Source of the DNA: Sphingosinithalassobacter sp. CS137
GTDB taxonomy: Bacteria; Pseudomonadota; Alphaproteobacteria; Sphingomonadales; Sphingomonadaceae
DNA length: 64,000 nt
Assembly (NCBI RefSeq): GCF_014334115.1
Contig: NZ_CP060494.1
Coordinates: 2,262,501-2,326,500 of the forward strand
Direction of reading: 5' to 3'
The notes under the pieces are model-generated. The model had not been told where the DNA came from, did not search any database, and was given only the letters and a program-made list of their open reading frames with translations. This document shows, one piece after another, positions 35,175 through 43,233 of the stretch. Both the position numbers and the translations under genes were made by a program. Within the stretch, counting starts at the first letter, position 1. Every line of letters begins with the position of its first letter.

Positions 35175-35828
35175 GGTCCAGCTCCCGCCGGCCGGAATCA
35201 GCTTGGCCGGGCGGGATCAAACTCGGCGAACGCTGGCGGAATCGGAATGGACGTGATGGGCCGAGATAGGCCGGGAAGAGGCGTTTCCGGAGTGACTGAC
35301 CCTGCATCATCCAGTTTGGGAACATCGGTTACATGTGGCGGACTTCACCCTCGCAGGCGGTAGCGATGCGACCGCAACGCGCCGAACGGATTCAACCAAC
35401 TGACGACTTGAGGTGGTCGTCATTCAGGATCTAATGCAGTCAAATGGCGTATCGTCCAGCTTCGCTCCTGGTTCACGCTTTACACGCACGCGCGACGCGA
35501 TACCCTAGATGTCTGTGGATTGCCCCTATCTGTCGTGATTACTTGCAAAGGCGACAAACATTTGCTCGACGAGCAGTCGGTCGGCGTCGGACTCTCGCTC
35601 TCGTAAGCTGAAATCAGGTCGGCCAAGCGGGGGATCAAATTCTGCGCGCGAGGTAATCGGAACCGCCGCTATGGTTCAAATTGGCCGAAAAACAGCAAAT
35701 GTAGAATGAACGGACCTTGTTTTGTTCTCAACCGCATTCGGCATCTAGCAGGCTCCTATGCCCTATCAGAATAAGCCCTTGTGTCAGTATTGGGCGACTG
35801 CGCCCGGAGCCTGATACCCGATTAAAAT
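35175..35828. other. Gene-poor gap upstream of traG
   Basis: About 650 bases hold no convincing gene on either strand. Base composition is more balanced than the flanks and stop codons are frequent in all frames. I see a perfect 13-base inverted sequence (TGCTCGACGAGCA at 35563-35575) and a short GGGCG-ACTG-CGCCC dyad at 35792-35805. The traG promoter and possibly an origin of transfer could be here, but no nick-site consensus was recognised. I see no insertion-sequence ends. Confidence 0.5.
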
Positions 35829-36233
35829 TCACCGATATCGCACCGCGATACTTTCGATCACATTGCAGGTTGCCGCGACACCGCCGTCGCAGGATTCGGC
35901 GATCTTGGTCAACTCAGCGCGAAGCAACTCGAGCCGCGCAATTCGGTCCTGAACATCGTGAAGATGACGGCGAGCCAAAGCTGCCGCGTCCGCGCAATCC
36001 CTGTCCGGTTGGTCCGACAGGTCCATCAGCGACCGGATTTCGTCGATCGAGAAGCCGAGTGCGCGTCCATTTCGAATAAATACCAATCGGCTCACATCGG
36101 ACTGACCATAGGTGCGTCTTCCGGATGACGTGCGAACCGCCGGAGGCATGAGCCCGATATATTCGTAGAAGCGGATCGTGTTGATTTTGATCCCAGTTGC
36201 AGCAGCCAGCCCGCCGATCATCAACGTTTCCAT
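35829..36233 (-). CDS. MerR-family metal-responsive regulator (first copy)
   Basis: The 134-residue protein has a MerR winged helix (MIGGLAAATGIKINTIRFYEYIGLMPPAVRTSSGRRTY) and the long dimer helix. A metal loop has Cys80, Cys115 and Cys123 (RDCADA and SCDGGVAATC). Cysteine at position 80 is the mark of MerR proteins that sense divalent metals (Zn, Cd, Pb, Hg), as opposed to CueR-type copper sensors. The PbrT-like gene downstream makes lead a reasonable guess. It is divergent from the methyltransferase gene and its promoter site lies between them. ATG 36221 is an alternative start. Confidence 0.88.
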   Translation of the reverse strand: METLMIGGLAAATGIKINTIRFYEYIGLMPPAVRTSSGRRTYGQSDVSRLVFIRNGRALGFSIDEIRSLMDLSDQPDRDCADAAALARRHLHDVQDRIARLELLRAELTKIAESCDGGVAATCNVIESIAVRYR

Positions 36234-36240
36234 TATGCGC

Positions 36241-36271
36241 TTGCTCCTCCAGTCACTGGAGGATGTAGAGT
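36241..36271 (+). promoter_or_regulatory. MerR-type promoter/operator, CTCCAG class, site 1
   Basis: -35 is TTGCTC (36241-36246) and -10 is TAGAGT (36266-36271), with a 19-base spacer, the overlong spacing that MerR proteins correct by twisting DNA. The spacer holds a perfect dyad CCTCCAGT-C-ACTGGAGG (36246-36262). It faces the methyltransferase gene and sits eight bases from the start of the divergent MerR gene. Confidence 0.85.
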
Positions 36272-36306
36272 CCCGAATCAGGATTGAACAGCCGGAAACT
36301 TGGCCG

Positions 36307-36960
36307 ATGCCTGACGCCGCATTCACCCCTGCCCTCGGTCGAGCCGATCTGGACGATTATGATCGCGCAATACGCCTTTGGACGCGTGAAAGCGTCTGGC
36401 GCGGCGCCCTCCTTCGGCAGGTCGTACCTCGGTCCGGGGAAACCATTCTCGACGTCGGTTGCGGGACGGGCTCCTTCGCCGTGATGCTGAAGCAAGCGGC
36501 AACGGGTGCACGGATAGTCGGGCTCGATCCTGACGCCCGTGTTCTGGAGCTTGCCGCCGCCAAGGCCGCAGCCGCAGGAATCGAGGTCGAGTGGCGACAA
36601 GGCTTCGCCAGAGACGCTGCGTCTCACGGACCCGAGTTCGACAAGGTGATCTCGAGCCTGGTCCTCCATCAAATGCCGCTTATCGAGAAACCCATCGGGA
36701 TTGCAGCAATGCTAGCGGCGGTTCGGCCCGGTGGAGAAGTTCACATCGCCGACTACGCTCGTCAGCGAAGCTGGCTTATGCGCACCTTATTCCGGCTGAC
36801 GGTGCAGCGCCTCGACGGTGTGGCGGACACCCAGCCCAACGCGGACGGCGCCTTAGAAGCGATCCTCGCCGAAACCAACGCGGCAGCCGCGCATCCTACC
36901 CGCGTTGTCCGGACGGTGACGGGCGCGATCAGTCTGTTCCTTGTGCGTAGAGAACGTTGA
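36307..36960 (+). CDS. Class I SAM-dependent methyltransferase under MerR control
   Basis: The 217-residue protein has methyltransferase motif I (ILDVGCGTG, residues 47-55), the acidic strand-2 end (IVGLDPD), and motifs in FDKVISSLVLHQM and AAVRPGGEVHIADYAR. It shows no arsenite-methyltransferase cysteine set. The substrate is unknown; a metal, a metalloid or a stress metabolite are all possible. It is the first gene after MerR-type promoter site 1, so its expression is expected to be metal-induced. ATG 36307 gives a normal-size protein; the open frame extends to 36178. Confidence 0.85.
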   Translation: MPDAAFTPALGRADLDDYDRAIRLWTRESVWRGALLRQVVPRSGETILDVGCGTGSFAVMLKQAATGARIVGLDPDARVLELAAAKAAAAGIEVEWRQGFARDAASHGPEFDKVISSLVLHQMPLIEKPIGIAAMLAAVRPGGEVHIADYARQRSWLMRTLFRLTVQRLDGVADTQPNADGALEAILAETNAAAAHPTRVVRTVTGAISLFLVRRER

Positions 36961-36984
36961 TGCTGCGGCTTGGCGAGAAAGCGC

Positions 36985-37015
36985 TTGCTCCTCCAGTGGC
37001 TGGAGGTTCTATGGA
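36985..37015 (+). promoter_or_regulatory. MerR-type promoter/operator, CTCCAG class, site 2
   Basis: TTGCTC (36985-36990), a 19-base spacer and TATGGA (37010-37015) repeat the site-1 plan. The spacer carries the dyad CCTCCAG-TGG-CTGGAGG (36990-37006). The first 22 bases differ from site 1 at only two positions. It lies 31 bases before the cation diffusion facilitator ATG. Confidence 0.85.
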
Positions 37016-37045
37016 GCCGGCTCTAAACTTTGCGATGAGGGCTTG

Positions 37046-37675
37046 ATGAGCGACGATTGCGGTTGCACCGGCGATGAGACCCGCGCGCGCACGGACCCGG
37101 CTTACCGGCGCGCGCTTTGGATCGTCGTGATCCTCAATATCGGCTTCGGTTTGATCGAAATCGTGGCCGGCTTTCTTTCCGGCAGCCAGGCGCTGAAGGC
37201 CGATGCGCTCGATTTCCTCGGAGACGGATCGATCACCTTTGTCGGTCTCCTTGCTCTTGGATGGGCGGCGGCGACCCGCGCGCGAGTGGCGCTGACGCAG
37301 GGGCTCTTTCTGGCCGTTCTGGGTGTCAGCGTAATAGCGATGGCTGTTTGGCGGGCGCTGAACGCCGTCCCACCCGAGGCCGAAATCATGGGCGGCGTCG
37401 GGGTTGTCGCCCTCGCGGTCAATATAACGGCGGCACTGGTCCTGGCGCGGTTCCGTGAAGGGGGCGACGCCCAAGCACGAGCGATCTGGCTCTTTTCACG
37501 TAACGATGCGCTGGCCAACATCGCCGTCATTGCCGCCGCCGGGCTGGTGTATTGGCTCAACAGCGCATGGCCCGATCTTATTGTGGCGGGCGCCATCGCG
37601 CTGCTCTTCATCCACTCCGCTTGGGAAATCATCCGCGACGCGCGGGGCGAACTGCGCGAGGAGCGAACTGCGTGA
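37046..37675 (+). CDS. Cation diffusion facilitator (MerR1 regulon)
   Basis: The 209-residue protein has six hydrophobic segments and the cation-efflux signature SGSQALKADALDFLGDGSITFVGLLALG, with the DxxxD metal site in ALDFLGD. A Cys-rich N-terminus (SDDCGCTGDE) may bind metal. It exports divalent metal from the cytoplasm in exchange for protons. No C-terminal cytoplasmic domain is present, so it is a short form. Its TGA overlaps the start of the PbrT-like gene (GTGA). Confidence 0.9.
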   Translation: MSDDCGCTGDETRARTDPAYRRALWIVVILNIGFGLIEIVAGFLSGSQALKADALDFLGDGSITFVGLLALGWAAATRARVALTQGLFLAVLGVSVIAMAVWRALNAVPPEAEIMGGVGVVALAVNITAALVLARFREGGDAQARAIWLFSRNDALANIAVIAAAGLVYWLNSAWPDLIVAGAIALLFIHSAWEIIRDARGELREERTA

Positions 37676-39597
37676 CGCGCTTACTGTCCCGCACGCTGCT
37701 CGGCCTGCTCGTTCTTTCCATTCTCGTGATTGGCCGTCCTGCCTTCGCGAGCGACGCTGGGACCATCTGGCGGCTTCTCGACTATATGGCTGTCGATTAT
37801 GGCGCCGCTGTTGAGCAGGGCCGCGTTGTCAACGAGTTTGAATATGCGGAGATGGTGGAGTTCGCCTCCACCGCCCGCTCAGGCATCGCGGCTCTTCCGC
37901 CGACCGCCGCTCGAGGTGAGCTTCTGGCTGATGCCGCGCAGCTCCAGAAAATGGTTGCCGAGAAGGCGGCTGCCGAGGTCGTTGCAGCCGAAGCGCGACA
38001 GTTGGCGAGTGATCTGCTCGCCGCCTATCCAATGACCTTAGCGCCTTCCACCGCCCCCGATCTCGCACGCGGGGCTGCCCTCTATGCGGAGAATTGCGCA
38101 AGCTGTCATGGTGCGACGGGGGATGGCCGTGGGCCAGCCGCTGCCAATCTCGATCCGCCGCCGATAGCGTTCACCGACATCGAGCGGGCGCGCCAGCGCA
38201 GTCTGTTCGGGCTTTACCAAGTGATCGACCAAGGCATCGAGGGCACCTCCATGCCGAGCTTCGCGCACTTGCCAACGGCCGACCGCTGGGCGCTCGCATT
38301 CCATTCCGGCAGTCTGGCGTTCGACAGGGCGGAAGAAGGCGAGCGGTTGTGGAAGAGCGATCCAGCGCTTCGGGAGCGCTTTCCCGACCTCGCCGCGCTC
38401 ACCGGCATCACGCCCGCCGCGCTGGCGGGGGAAATCGGGCAAGACAAGGCCGACGCCCTTACGGTTTATTTGAGGACTAACCCGTCCGTCGTGACCGACA
38501 CGGCAGGCTCTCTCGTTGTCGCGCGCCAGAAGTTGGCCGATGCTTCACGGGCCTATGCAGCCGGCGATCGGGACCGTGCGGAAAGTCTGGCTCTATCGGC
38601 TTATCTCGACGGCTTCGAGCCGGTCGAACCCATTCTGGCGGCGCGGGACGCGGGACTTATGTCGCGGATCGAGCGAGCGATGGGCGAGCTTAGGGCGGCG
38701 ATCAGCCGGGGTGAACCGGCAGGAGTCGTGGATGAGCGTCTGACGGCGCTCGACACGCTGTTCGATGAAGCTGAGACGGCCTTGTCGCCGGAAGCGGCTA
38801 GCGATTGGTCGACGTTCCTCGGAGCGTTCACGATTCTTCTCCGGGAAGGGCTGGAGGCTCTTCTAATCGTAATCGCGATGATCGCCTTCCTTCGTAAAGC
38901 GGAGCGGACTGAAGTGCTGCCCTATGTCCACGGCGGCTGGGTAGCGGCGCTCGTTGCTGGTGGGCTCACCTGGGTGATCGCCACCTATCTGATCGGTGTC
39001 AGCGGCGCGAGCCGTGAACTCACCGAAGGCTTCGGGTCTCTCCTTGCGGCCGTGGTGCTTCTCTCGGTTGGAATCTGGATGCATGGCAAATCTCAGGCTG
39101 ACCAGTGGCAGCGCTATATTCGGGAGAAGCTAGGGAAAGCCCTCTCACGCGGGTCGGCCTGGTTCCTCTTTGGACTGGCTTTCATCGTGGTCTATCGAGA
39201 GGTGTTCGAGACGATCTTGTTCTACGCGGCCCTGTCAACCCAAGGGAATGGCGGGGTCATGTTGGCTGGCGGAGCTACGGCCATAGGCGTCCTCGCCGTC
39301 ACAGCCTGGATTATGCTTCGTTACAGTCGGCGCCTGCCGATCGGGAAGTTCTTCGCGTACAGCTCGGTTCTGATTGCGGTCCTCGCCGTCGTGCTCGTTG
39401 GCAAGGGCGTCGCGGCATTGCAGGAGGCCGGCTTGCTGGAAATCCAGCCGCTCAGCGCGGTCCCGCGCATTGAGATTCTCGGTATCTTTCCGTCTGTCCA
39501 AGTAATCGCGGCCCAAGCGATCGCGATCGCAGCGGTGGTGATCGGATTCTGGTATAATGTTCGTATAGCTGCGGCCTATTCAGCGAACGTCAAATAG
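37672..39597 (+). CDS. pbrT: Cytochrome c/FTR1-type iron or lead permease (PbrT-like)
   Basis: The 641-residue fusion has a signal peptide (cut after AFA) and a helical periplasmic domain. A c-type cytochrome follows (haem site CASCH, residues 142-146, with a likely Met ligand in GTSMPSF), and then a C-terminal FTR1 permease of seven membrane segments. The two REXXE sites are REGLE (391-395) and REVFE (509-513). PbrT of Cupriavidus has this plan and imports lead, and related proteins import iron. GTG 37672 couples it to the CDF gene. Confidence 0.85.
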   Translation: MTRLLSRTLLGLLVLSILVIGRPAFASDAGTIWRLLDYMAVDYGAAVEQGRVVNEFEYAEMVEFASTARSGIAALPPTAARGELLADAAQLQKMVAEKAAAEVVAAEARQLASDLLAAYPMTLAPSTAPDLARGAALYAENCASCHGATGDGRGPAAANLDPPPIAFTDIERARQRSLFGLYQVIDQGIEGTSMPSFAHLPTADRWALAFHSGSLAFDRAEEGERLWKSDPALRERFPDLAALTGITPAALAGEIGQDKADALTVYLRTNPSVVTDTAGSLVVARQKLADASRAYAAGDRDRAESLALSAYLDGFEPVEPILAARDAGLMSRIERAMGELRAAISRGEPAGVVDERLTALDTLFDEAETALSPEAASDWSTFLGAFTILLREGLEALLIVIAMIAFLRKAERTEVLPYVHGGWVAALVAGGLTWVIATYLIGVSGASRELTEGFGSLLAAVVLLSVGIWMHGKSQADQWQRYIREKLGKALSRGSAWFLFGLAFIVVYREVFETILFYAALSTQGNGGVMLAGGATAIGVLAVTAWIMLRYSRRLPIGKFFAYSSVLIAVLAVVLVGKGVAALQEAGLLEIQPLSAVPRIEILGIFPSVQVIAAQAIAIAAVVIGFWYNVRIAAAYSANVK

Positions 39598-39866
39598 CCT
39601 CATGTGCCGATTGTGCCTATGTGGCCACTCTACACCGAACCGGCCGGAAACTGCCCATCGAGCCTCTTCCCTTAGCAGGCGCTCAGGTGTTCGAGCCCGG
39701 GCATGTCGTCCCCGCGGCGCTGTTCTCGCTAGCGAAGACGCCCGAAAGGTCGAGAAGGCGGTCGCGCGGCCACGCATCGATCAGGCGCGGCGCGTTGCCT
39801 TCGGCACCTGTCATTTCGCAAGAATCGGAGTGCATGCCGAAACAGCGAAGTCGGTTGTGCAAGCAC
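39598..39866. other. Intergenic stretch, possible short minus-strand frame
   Basis: The 270 bases between the PbrT-like gene and the third MerR-type promoter hold no clear gene. One minus-strand frame (39683-39835, 50 residues, starting MHSDSCEMTGAEG) has gene-like third-base GC. It would be divergent from the DUF3703 gene, but it is short and unrecognised, and I do not call it. No terminator is seen after the permease gene. Confidence 0.35.
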
Positions 39867-39897
39867 TTGACCCTGTAGCAGCTATAGGCTGCATAAG
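39867..39897 (+). promoter_or_regulatory. MerR-type promoter/operator, CCTGTAG class, site 3
   Basis: TTGACC (39867-39872) and CATAAG (39892-39897) are separated by 19 bases holding the dyad-like CCTGTAGCAGCTATAGG. It lies 21 bases before the DUF3703 ATG. The half-site matches site 4 and not sites 1 and 2. No MerR gene is adjacent, so control by the MerR at 40313-40720 is likely. Confidence 0.8.
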
Positions 39898-39917
39898 CCG
39901 TGTCGAAAGGATCGGTC

Positions 39918-40280
39918 ATGGGTGCAATTCGATCACAGCGGCTCGGAGCGGCGTTTCGGGACGAACTCGATCGGAGCATGTCCGCGCGGCGCGCGGGCGA
40001 TTTCGACGGAGCCTGGCATGCGCTCGAACGCGCGCACATCGTCTCCCAGCCTGTTCTTCGAATACATCTCGCCGCGCATGTCGCAATGCTGCGACTGGCA
40101 ATGGAGGCCCGCGATGCACGAGAGATCGCGGGCCAGCTTTGGAGACTGGTTCTGGCGCCACTCGGCGCGCTGAGCGGGCGCATTCCGCACGGGAATACCG
40201 GCCGGTCCAATGTGAGCGCGTTCAGGGAAATGCCCATACCGCCAGACCTGCGCGGTCTCCTCGATACGCGTCGCCAATAG
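39918..40280 (+). CDS. DUF3703 protein
   Basis: The 120-residue protein has the DUF3703 pattern: FRDELDRSMSARRAGDFDGAWHALERAHIVSQPVLRIHLAAHVAMLRLAM, and RLVLAPLGALSGRIPHGNTGRSNVSAFREMPIPPDL at the end. This family of unknown function is linked to MerR-controlled metal-resistance clusters. His residues in ERAHI, RIHLAAHV and PHGNTGRSNV could bind metal. An AAAGGA site is six bases before ATG 39918. Confidence 0.85.
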   Translation: MGAIRSQRLGAAFRDELDRSMSARRAGDFDGAWHALERAHIVSQPVLRIHLAAHVAMLRLAMEARDAREIAGQLWRLVLAPLGALSGRIPHGNTGRSNVSAFREMPIPPDLRGLLDTRRQ

Positions 40281-40312
40281 ATCCTCGTTTCACCCGCTCA
40301 GGCTTGCGAAGA

Positions 40313-40720
40313 TCAACTCTGCGCCGGGGCCAGGGCCTCGAGAATGCGGCATTCGGCGATCGAGCCGCCGCGGCAGGAGTCGACGACCTCCGCCAGTTCG
40401 CGGCGGAGGGCGGTCAGATCGGCGATCTTGCGATCGATCTCCTCGAGATGCCCGCCGGCGAGCGCATCGACCGTGCCGCAGTCGCGGTCGCGCTGATCCG
40501 AAATCTCGATGAGCGCGCGCACCTGGTCGAGCGAGAAGCCGAGATTGCGCGCCCGGCGGATGAAGCTCAACCGGGCAAGGTCGCGGTCGGAATAGACGCG
40601 GTAATTTGCATCGGTTCTGCCCGGAGGGTCGATCAGGCCGACCTTCTCGTACCAGCGGACCGTCTCCACCTTGGTGCCGGTCGCCTTCGCCAGCCTACCG
40701 ATCGTCAGTTGTTCGACCAT
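40313..40720 (-). CDS. MerR-family metal-responsive regulator (second copy)
   Basis: The 135-residue protein has a MerR winged helix (QLTIGRLAKATGTKVETVRWYEKVGLIDPPGRTDANYRVYS) and Cys81, Cys116 and Cys124 in the same metal-loop layout as the first copy (RDCGTV and SCRGGSIAEC). The DNA-recognition helices of the two proteins differ, matching the two operator classes seen here. It starts five bases from the -35 element of site 4 and is divergent from the CDF gene there. Confidence 0.9.
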   Translation of the reverse strand: MVEQLTIGRLAKATGTKVETVRWYEKVGLIDPPGRTDANYRVYSDRDLARLSFIRRARNLGFSLDQVRALIEISDQRDRDCGTVDALAGGHLEEIDRKIADLTALRRELAEVVDSCRGGSIAECRILEALAPAQS

Positions 40721-40724
40721 GGTC

Positions 40725-40755
40725 TTGACCCTGTAGTTGCCACAGGGTGCATATG
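40725..40755 (+). promoter_or_regulatory. MerR-type promoter/operator, CCTGTAG class, site 4
   Basis: TTGACC (40725-40730), a 19-base spacer and CATATG (40750-40755). The dyad is ACCCTGT (40728-40734) and ACAGGGT (40742-40748), seven bases apart. It stands between the second MerR gene and the CDF gene that it should drive, 37 bases before the ATG. Confidence 0.85.
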
Positions 40756-40792
40756 GGGAAGGCAATCGATTCGGTCGAGGGATGAAAACGCG

Positions 40793-41449
40793 ATGGCCTG
40801 CACCAGCTGCGCCGCCGATACGACACCTGCCAATGCGCCACGCTGGCGGCTTGCCTTGTGGATCGCGCTCGCGGTCAACCTGGGCATGTTCACCGTCGAG
40901 ATCGTGGCGGGCGTCGCCGCGGGATCGCAGGCGCTGCTTGCCGACGCACTCGATTTCCTCGGCGATGCGGCAAACTATGCGATCAGCCTCGGTGTCGCGG
41001 GCATGGCGCTTGCCTGGCGTGCGCGCGCGGCTCTGCTCAAGGGCTGGACGCTCGCGCTGCTGGGCCTGTGGGTTCTCGGCAGCACCATCTGGTCGATCTG
41101 GAACGGCGCGCCGCCCGAGGCCCATCTCATGGGCGCAGTGGGGGTTGCGGCGTTGGTCGCCAATGCCGGCGTGGCGGTGATGCTGTACCGCTTCCGCAGC
41201 GGTGACGCCAATATGCGTTCGGTCTGGATCTGCTCGCGCAACGATGCGATCGGCAATGTCGCGGTCGTCGCTGCCGCTGCGGGGGTGTTCGGGACGGGCT
41301 CCGCCTGGCCCGATCTTGTCGTCGCAGGGATCATGGCGGGACTGGGAATCTGGGGTGGATGGCAGATCATGAACCAAGCGCGTAAGGAGCTCGCTCTATC
41401 TCCCGCAGATGATCCCTACCCCGCAATGTCACGAACTTCGACCGAATAA
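40793..41449 (+). CDS. Cation diffusion facilitator (MerR2 regulon)
   Basis: The 218-residue protein has the cation-efflux signature AAGSQALLADALDFLGDAANYAISLGVAGMAL and six hydrophobic segments. Its Cys N-terminus (MACTSCAAD) is analogous to that of the first CDF in the block. PEAHLMGAVGVAALVANAGVAVMLY and WICSRNDAIGNVAVV match the first CDF closely, so these two are paralogues. It exports divalent metal. It follows MerR-type promoter site 4. Confidence 0.9.
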   Translation: MACTSCAADTTPANAPRWRLALWIALAVNLGMFTVEIVAGVAAGSQALLADALDFLGDAANYAISLGVAGMALAWRARAALLKGWTLALLGLWVLGSTIWSIWNGAPPEAHLMGAVGVAALVANAGVAVMLYRFRSGDANMRSVWICSRNDAIGNVAVVAAAAGVFGTGSAWPDLVVAGIMAGLGIWGGWQIMNQARKELALSPADDPYPAMSRTSTE

Positions 41450-41543
41450 AGGAAGAAGGACGTGACGCGACGTAATATTGTATCCTTTTATCAGCGAATA
41501 TTTGGGGCTGACAAAATCAGTCTTGGCATATAAGGGCCCAGTT

Positions 41544-41912
41544 GTGCGGTCATCACCACTCCCTAGCGCGGCTCCTTCGCTTCGGTATGTCCTCATTGGG
41601 CTACTGCTGGCGATTGCAGTTCTTTTTGGGAGTGCCGTTGAAGCCAGCGCATGTGCTTCGGAGCCGGTCGCTGCGGCCGCTGTAGAAGCTTCCATAACCG
41701 ATGACGGCAACGCTCCTCTGCAAAACGATGCAGACCCTACCGGGGAGCATAAGGCCTGCGCCCATGGCCATTGCCATCATGGACAATATGCGCCGCCCGA
41801 GCGGGGTGCTGCGCCTATAACGCTGGTGGCTGAGCAGCGTGCCTTATTTCCCGTCGAGATTCGTCGGCCGGGAGCCGAACCTGCTCGGCTGAAGCGGCCT
41901 CCTCGCATCTGA
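41544..41912 (+). CDS. Small His/Cys-rich exported protein before czcC
   Basis: The frame from GTG 41544 encodes about 122 residues: a membrane or signal segment (VLIGLLLAIAVLFGSAVEASA) and a periplasmic domain with a His/Cys cluster (HKACAHGHCHHGQY). Small metal-binding proteins of the CzcI type often precede czcC, and this one fits by position and composition. The start is uncertain: an open frame extends to 41478 but only non-ATG codons are available. AAGGG lies eight bases before GTG 41544. Confidence 0.6.
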   Translation: MRSSPLPSAAPSLRYVLIGLLLAIAVLFGSAVEASACASEPVAAAAVEASITDDGNAPLQNDADPTGEHKACAHGHCHHGQYAPPERGAAPITLVAEQRALFPVEIRRPGAEPARLKRPPRI

Positions 41913-41975
41913 CATTTCCACGTTGCGCTGCCGTTTGCAGCGCGTCGCAAATGTCAGTCGAGGATTACCAGCAAC

Positions 41976-43229
41976 ATGACCGTCATAGGTTGGCGAGGCC
42001 GCGCGCTCTTGAGCGTGTCGCTCGCCCTCATTTCCACGCCGTCGGTGGCGCAGGATGTCTTAACGCTTGACGAGGCGCTACGTCGATCTGGAGTCGAAGC
42101 TCCAGCTACGCCGCCCGAGCCAAACCCGCGCATAGTGGGACCGGTCGCGGAAGCCGAGGCTGCTCGCGCCCTCGTTGACCAAGCCCGTCTGCGCCCGAAC
42201 CCGGAACTCAGTTTCGAGGCCGAGAACATCGCCGGGACCGGCGCATTCAGCGGCCTGAGTGCAACCGAATACACGCTGTCTGTGGGTCAACGGATCGAGC
42301 TGGGCGGCAAGCGTTCGGCGCGCATCCGTTCGGCGCAGGCCGAAGTGGCCGTGGCCGATATCCGAGCGACTTTGGCAGTCGCGGATCTCGCCCTCAACGT
42401 CCGCGAACGTTACGTCGCGGCTGTCGCCGCCCAAGCGCGTGTCGAACTGGCTCAAGATGTCGTCCAGCGCAGTCGCGAACTGGCCCGCATTGCCGGGGAG
42501 CTTGTGAAGGCCGGCCGCGAACCGCCGCTTCGGTCATTGCGCGCATCCGCCACCCTTGCTGAGGCGGAAGCGCAACTCGAAGCGGCACAGGCAGCAAGCC
42601 TGGCAGCGCGCTCCGCGCTGGGAGCGCTGTGGGGAGCGGACAGTGTGCCGCCCCAGGTTTCCACCAGCTTTCCCGGCATCATCCCCCCTGCTGCGTTGCT
42701 CGCGTCTCGTGATGCGCTCGCTTTACGCCTAGCTTCAGCCGAGCGTGAAGCTGCTCGCGCGGACATTGCGCGTCAACGGTCTCTGGCAACACCCGATCCG
42801 GTGGTCTCCGCCGGCGTCCGCAGATTTGCGGAGAGCGATGACCAGGCGTTTCTGGTCGGGGTCTCCATTCCCTTGCCTTTCTGGAATCGGAATCAGGGCA
42901 ACGTTGCCGCCGCGCAATCGCGATTGCGCGCGGCGACCGCGCGGGAGGCGGTCGTGCAGACGGAGTACGAGCAACAGGTTACGAGCGCACGCGCCGAATA
43001 CCTGGCGGCCGAGACACGCGAACAGACACTTTCCGAATCCTCGCTGCCGCAAGCGGAGGAAGCGTTGCGGCTCGTCCGCATCGGATACCGCGCCGGTCGG
43101 TTCCCATTAATCGAGGTTCTCAGCGCCGCCGAAGCCCGCGACGGCATTCGCGAAGCGCTGATCCAGGCGCGCGAAGCTCGGGGGCGCACAGCCGCGCGTC
43201 TTCTTCGGCTCGCCGCTCAGGGGGAGTAA
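41976..43229 (+). CDS. czcC: TolC-family outer membrane factor (CzcC-like)
   Basis: The 417-residue exported protein has a signal peptide (to AQD, about residue 25). It has the duplicated helical repeat of TolC proteins, with LTLDEALRRSG, ARALVDQARLRPNPELSFEAENIAG and, at the C-terminal repeat, AEEALRLVRIGYRAGRFPLIEVLSAAEA. It forms the outer-membrane exit duct of the RND pump. The following czcB starts five bases after it. Confidence 0.92.
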   Translation: MTVIGWRGRALLSVSLALISTPSVAQDVLTLDEALRRSGVEAPATPPEPNPRIVGPVAEAEAARALVDQARLRPNPELSFEAENIAGTGAFSGLSATEYTLSVGQRIELGGKRSARIRSAQAEVAVADIRATLAVADLALNVRERYVAAVAAQARVELAQDVVQRSRELARIAGELVKAGREPPLRSLRASATLAEAEAQLEAAQAASLAARSALGALWGADSVPPQVSTSFPGIIPPAALLASRDALALRLASAEREAARADIARQRSLATPDPVVSAGVRRFAESDDQAFLVGVSIPLPFWNRNQGNVAAAQSRLRAATAREAVVQTEYEQQVTSARAEYLAAETREQTLSESSLPQAEEALRLVRIGYRAGRFPLIEVLSAAEARDGIREALIQAREARGRTAARLLRLAAQGE

Positions 43230-43233
43230 CTCA

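Noticed and set aside
35175..35828. Insertion sequence remnant upstream of traG
   Set aside because: No transposase motif and no terminal inverted repeats of known families could be seen.
39683..39835. 50-residue minus-strand frame divergent from the DUF3703 gene
   Set aside because: Too short, unrecognised and lacking a ribosome-binding site.
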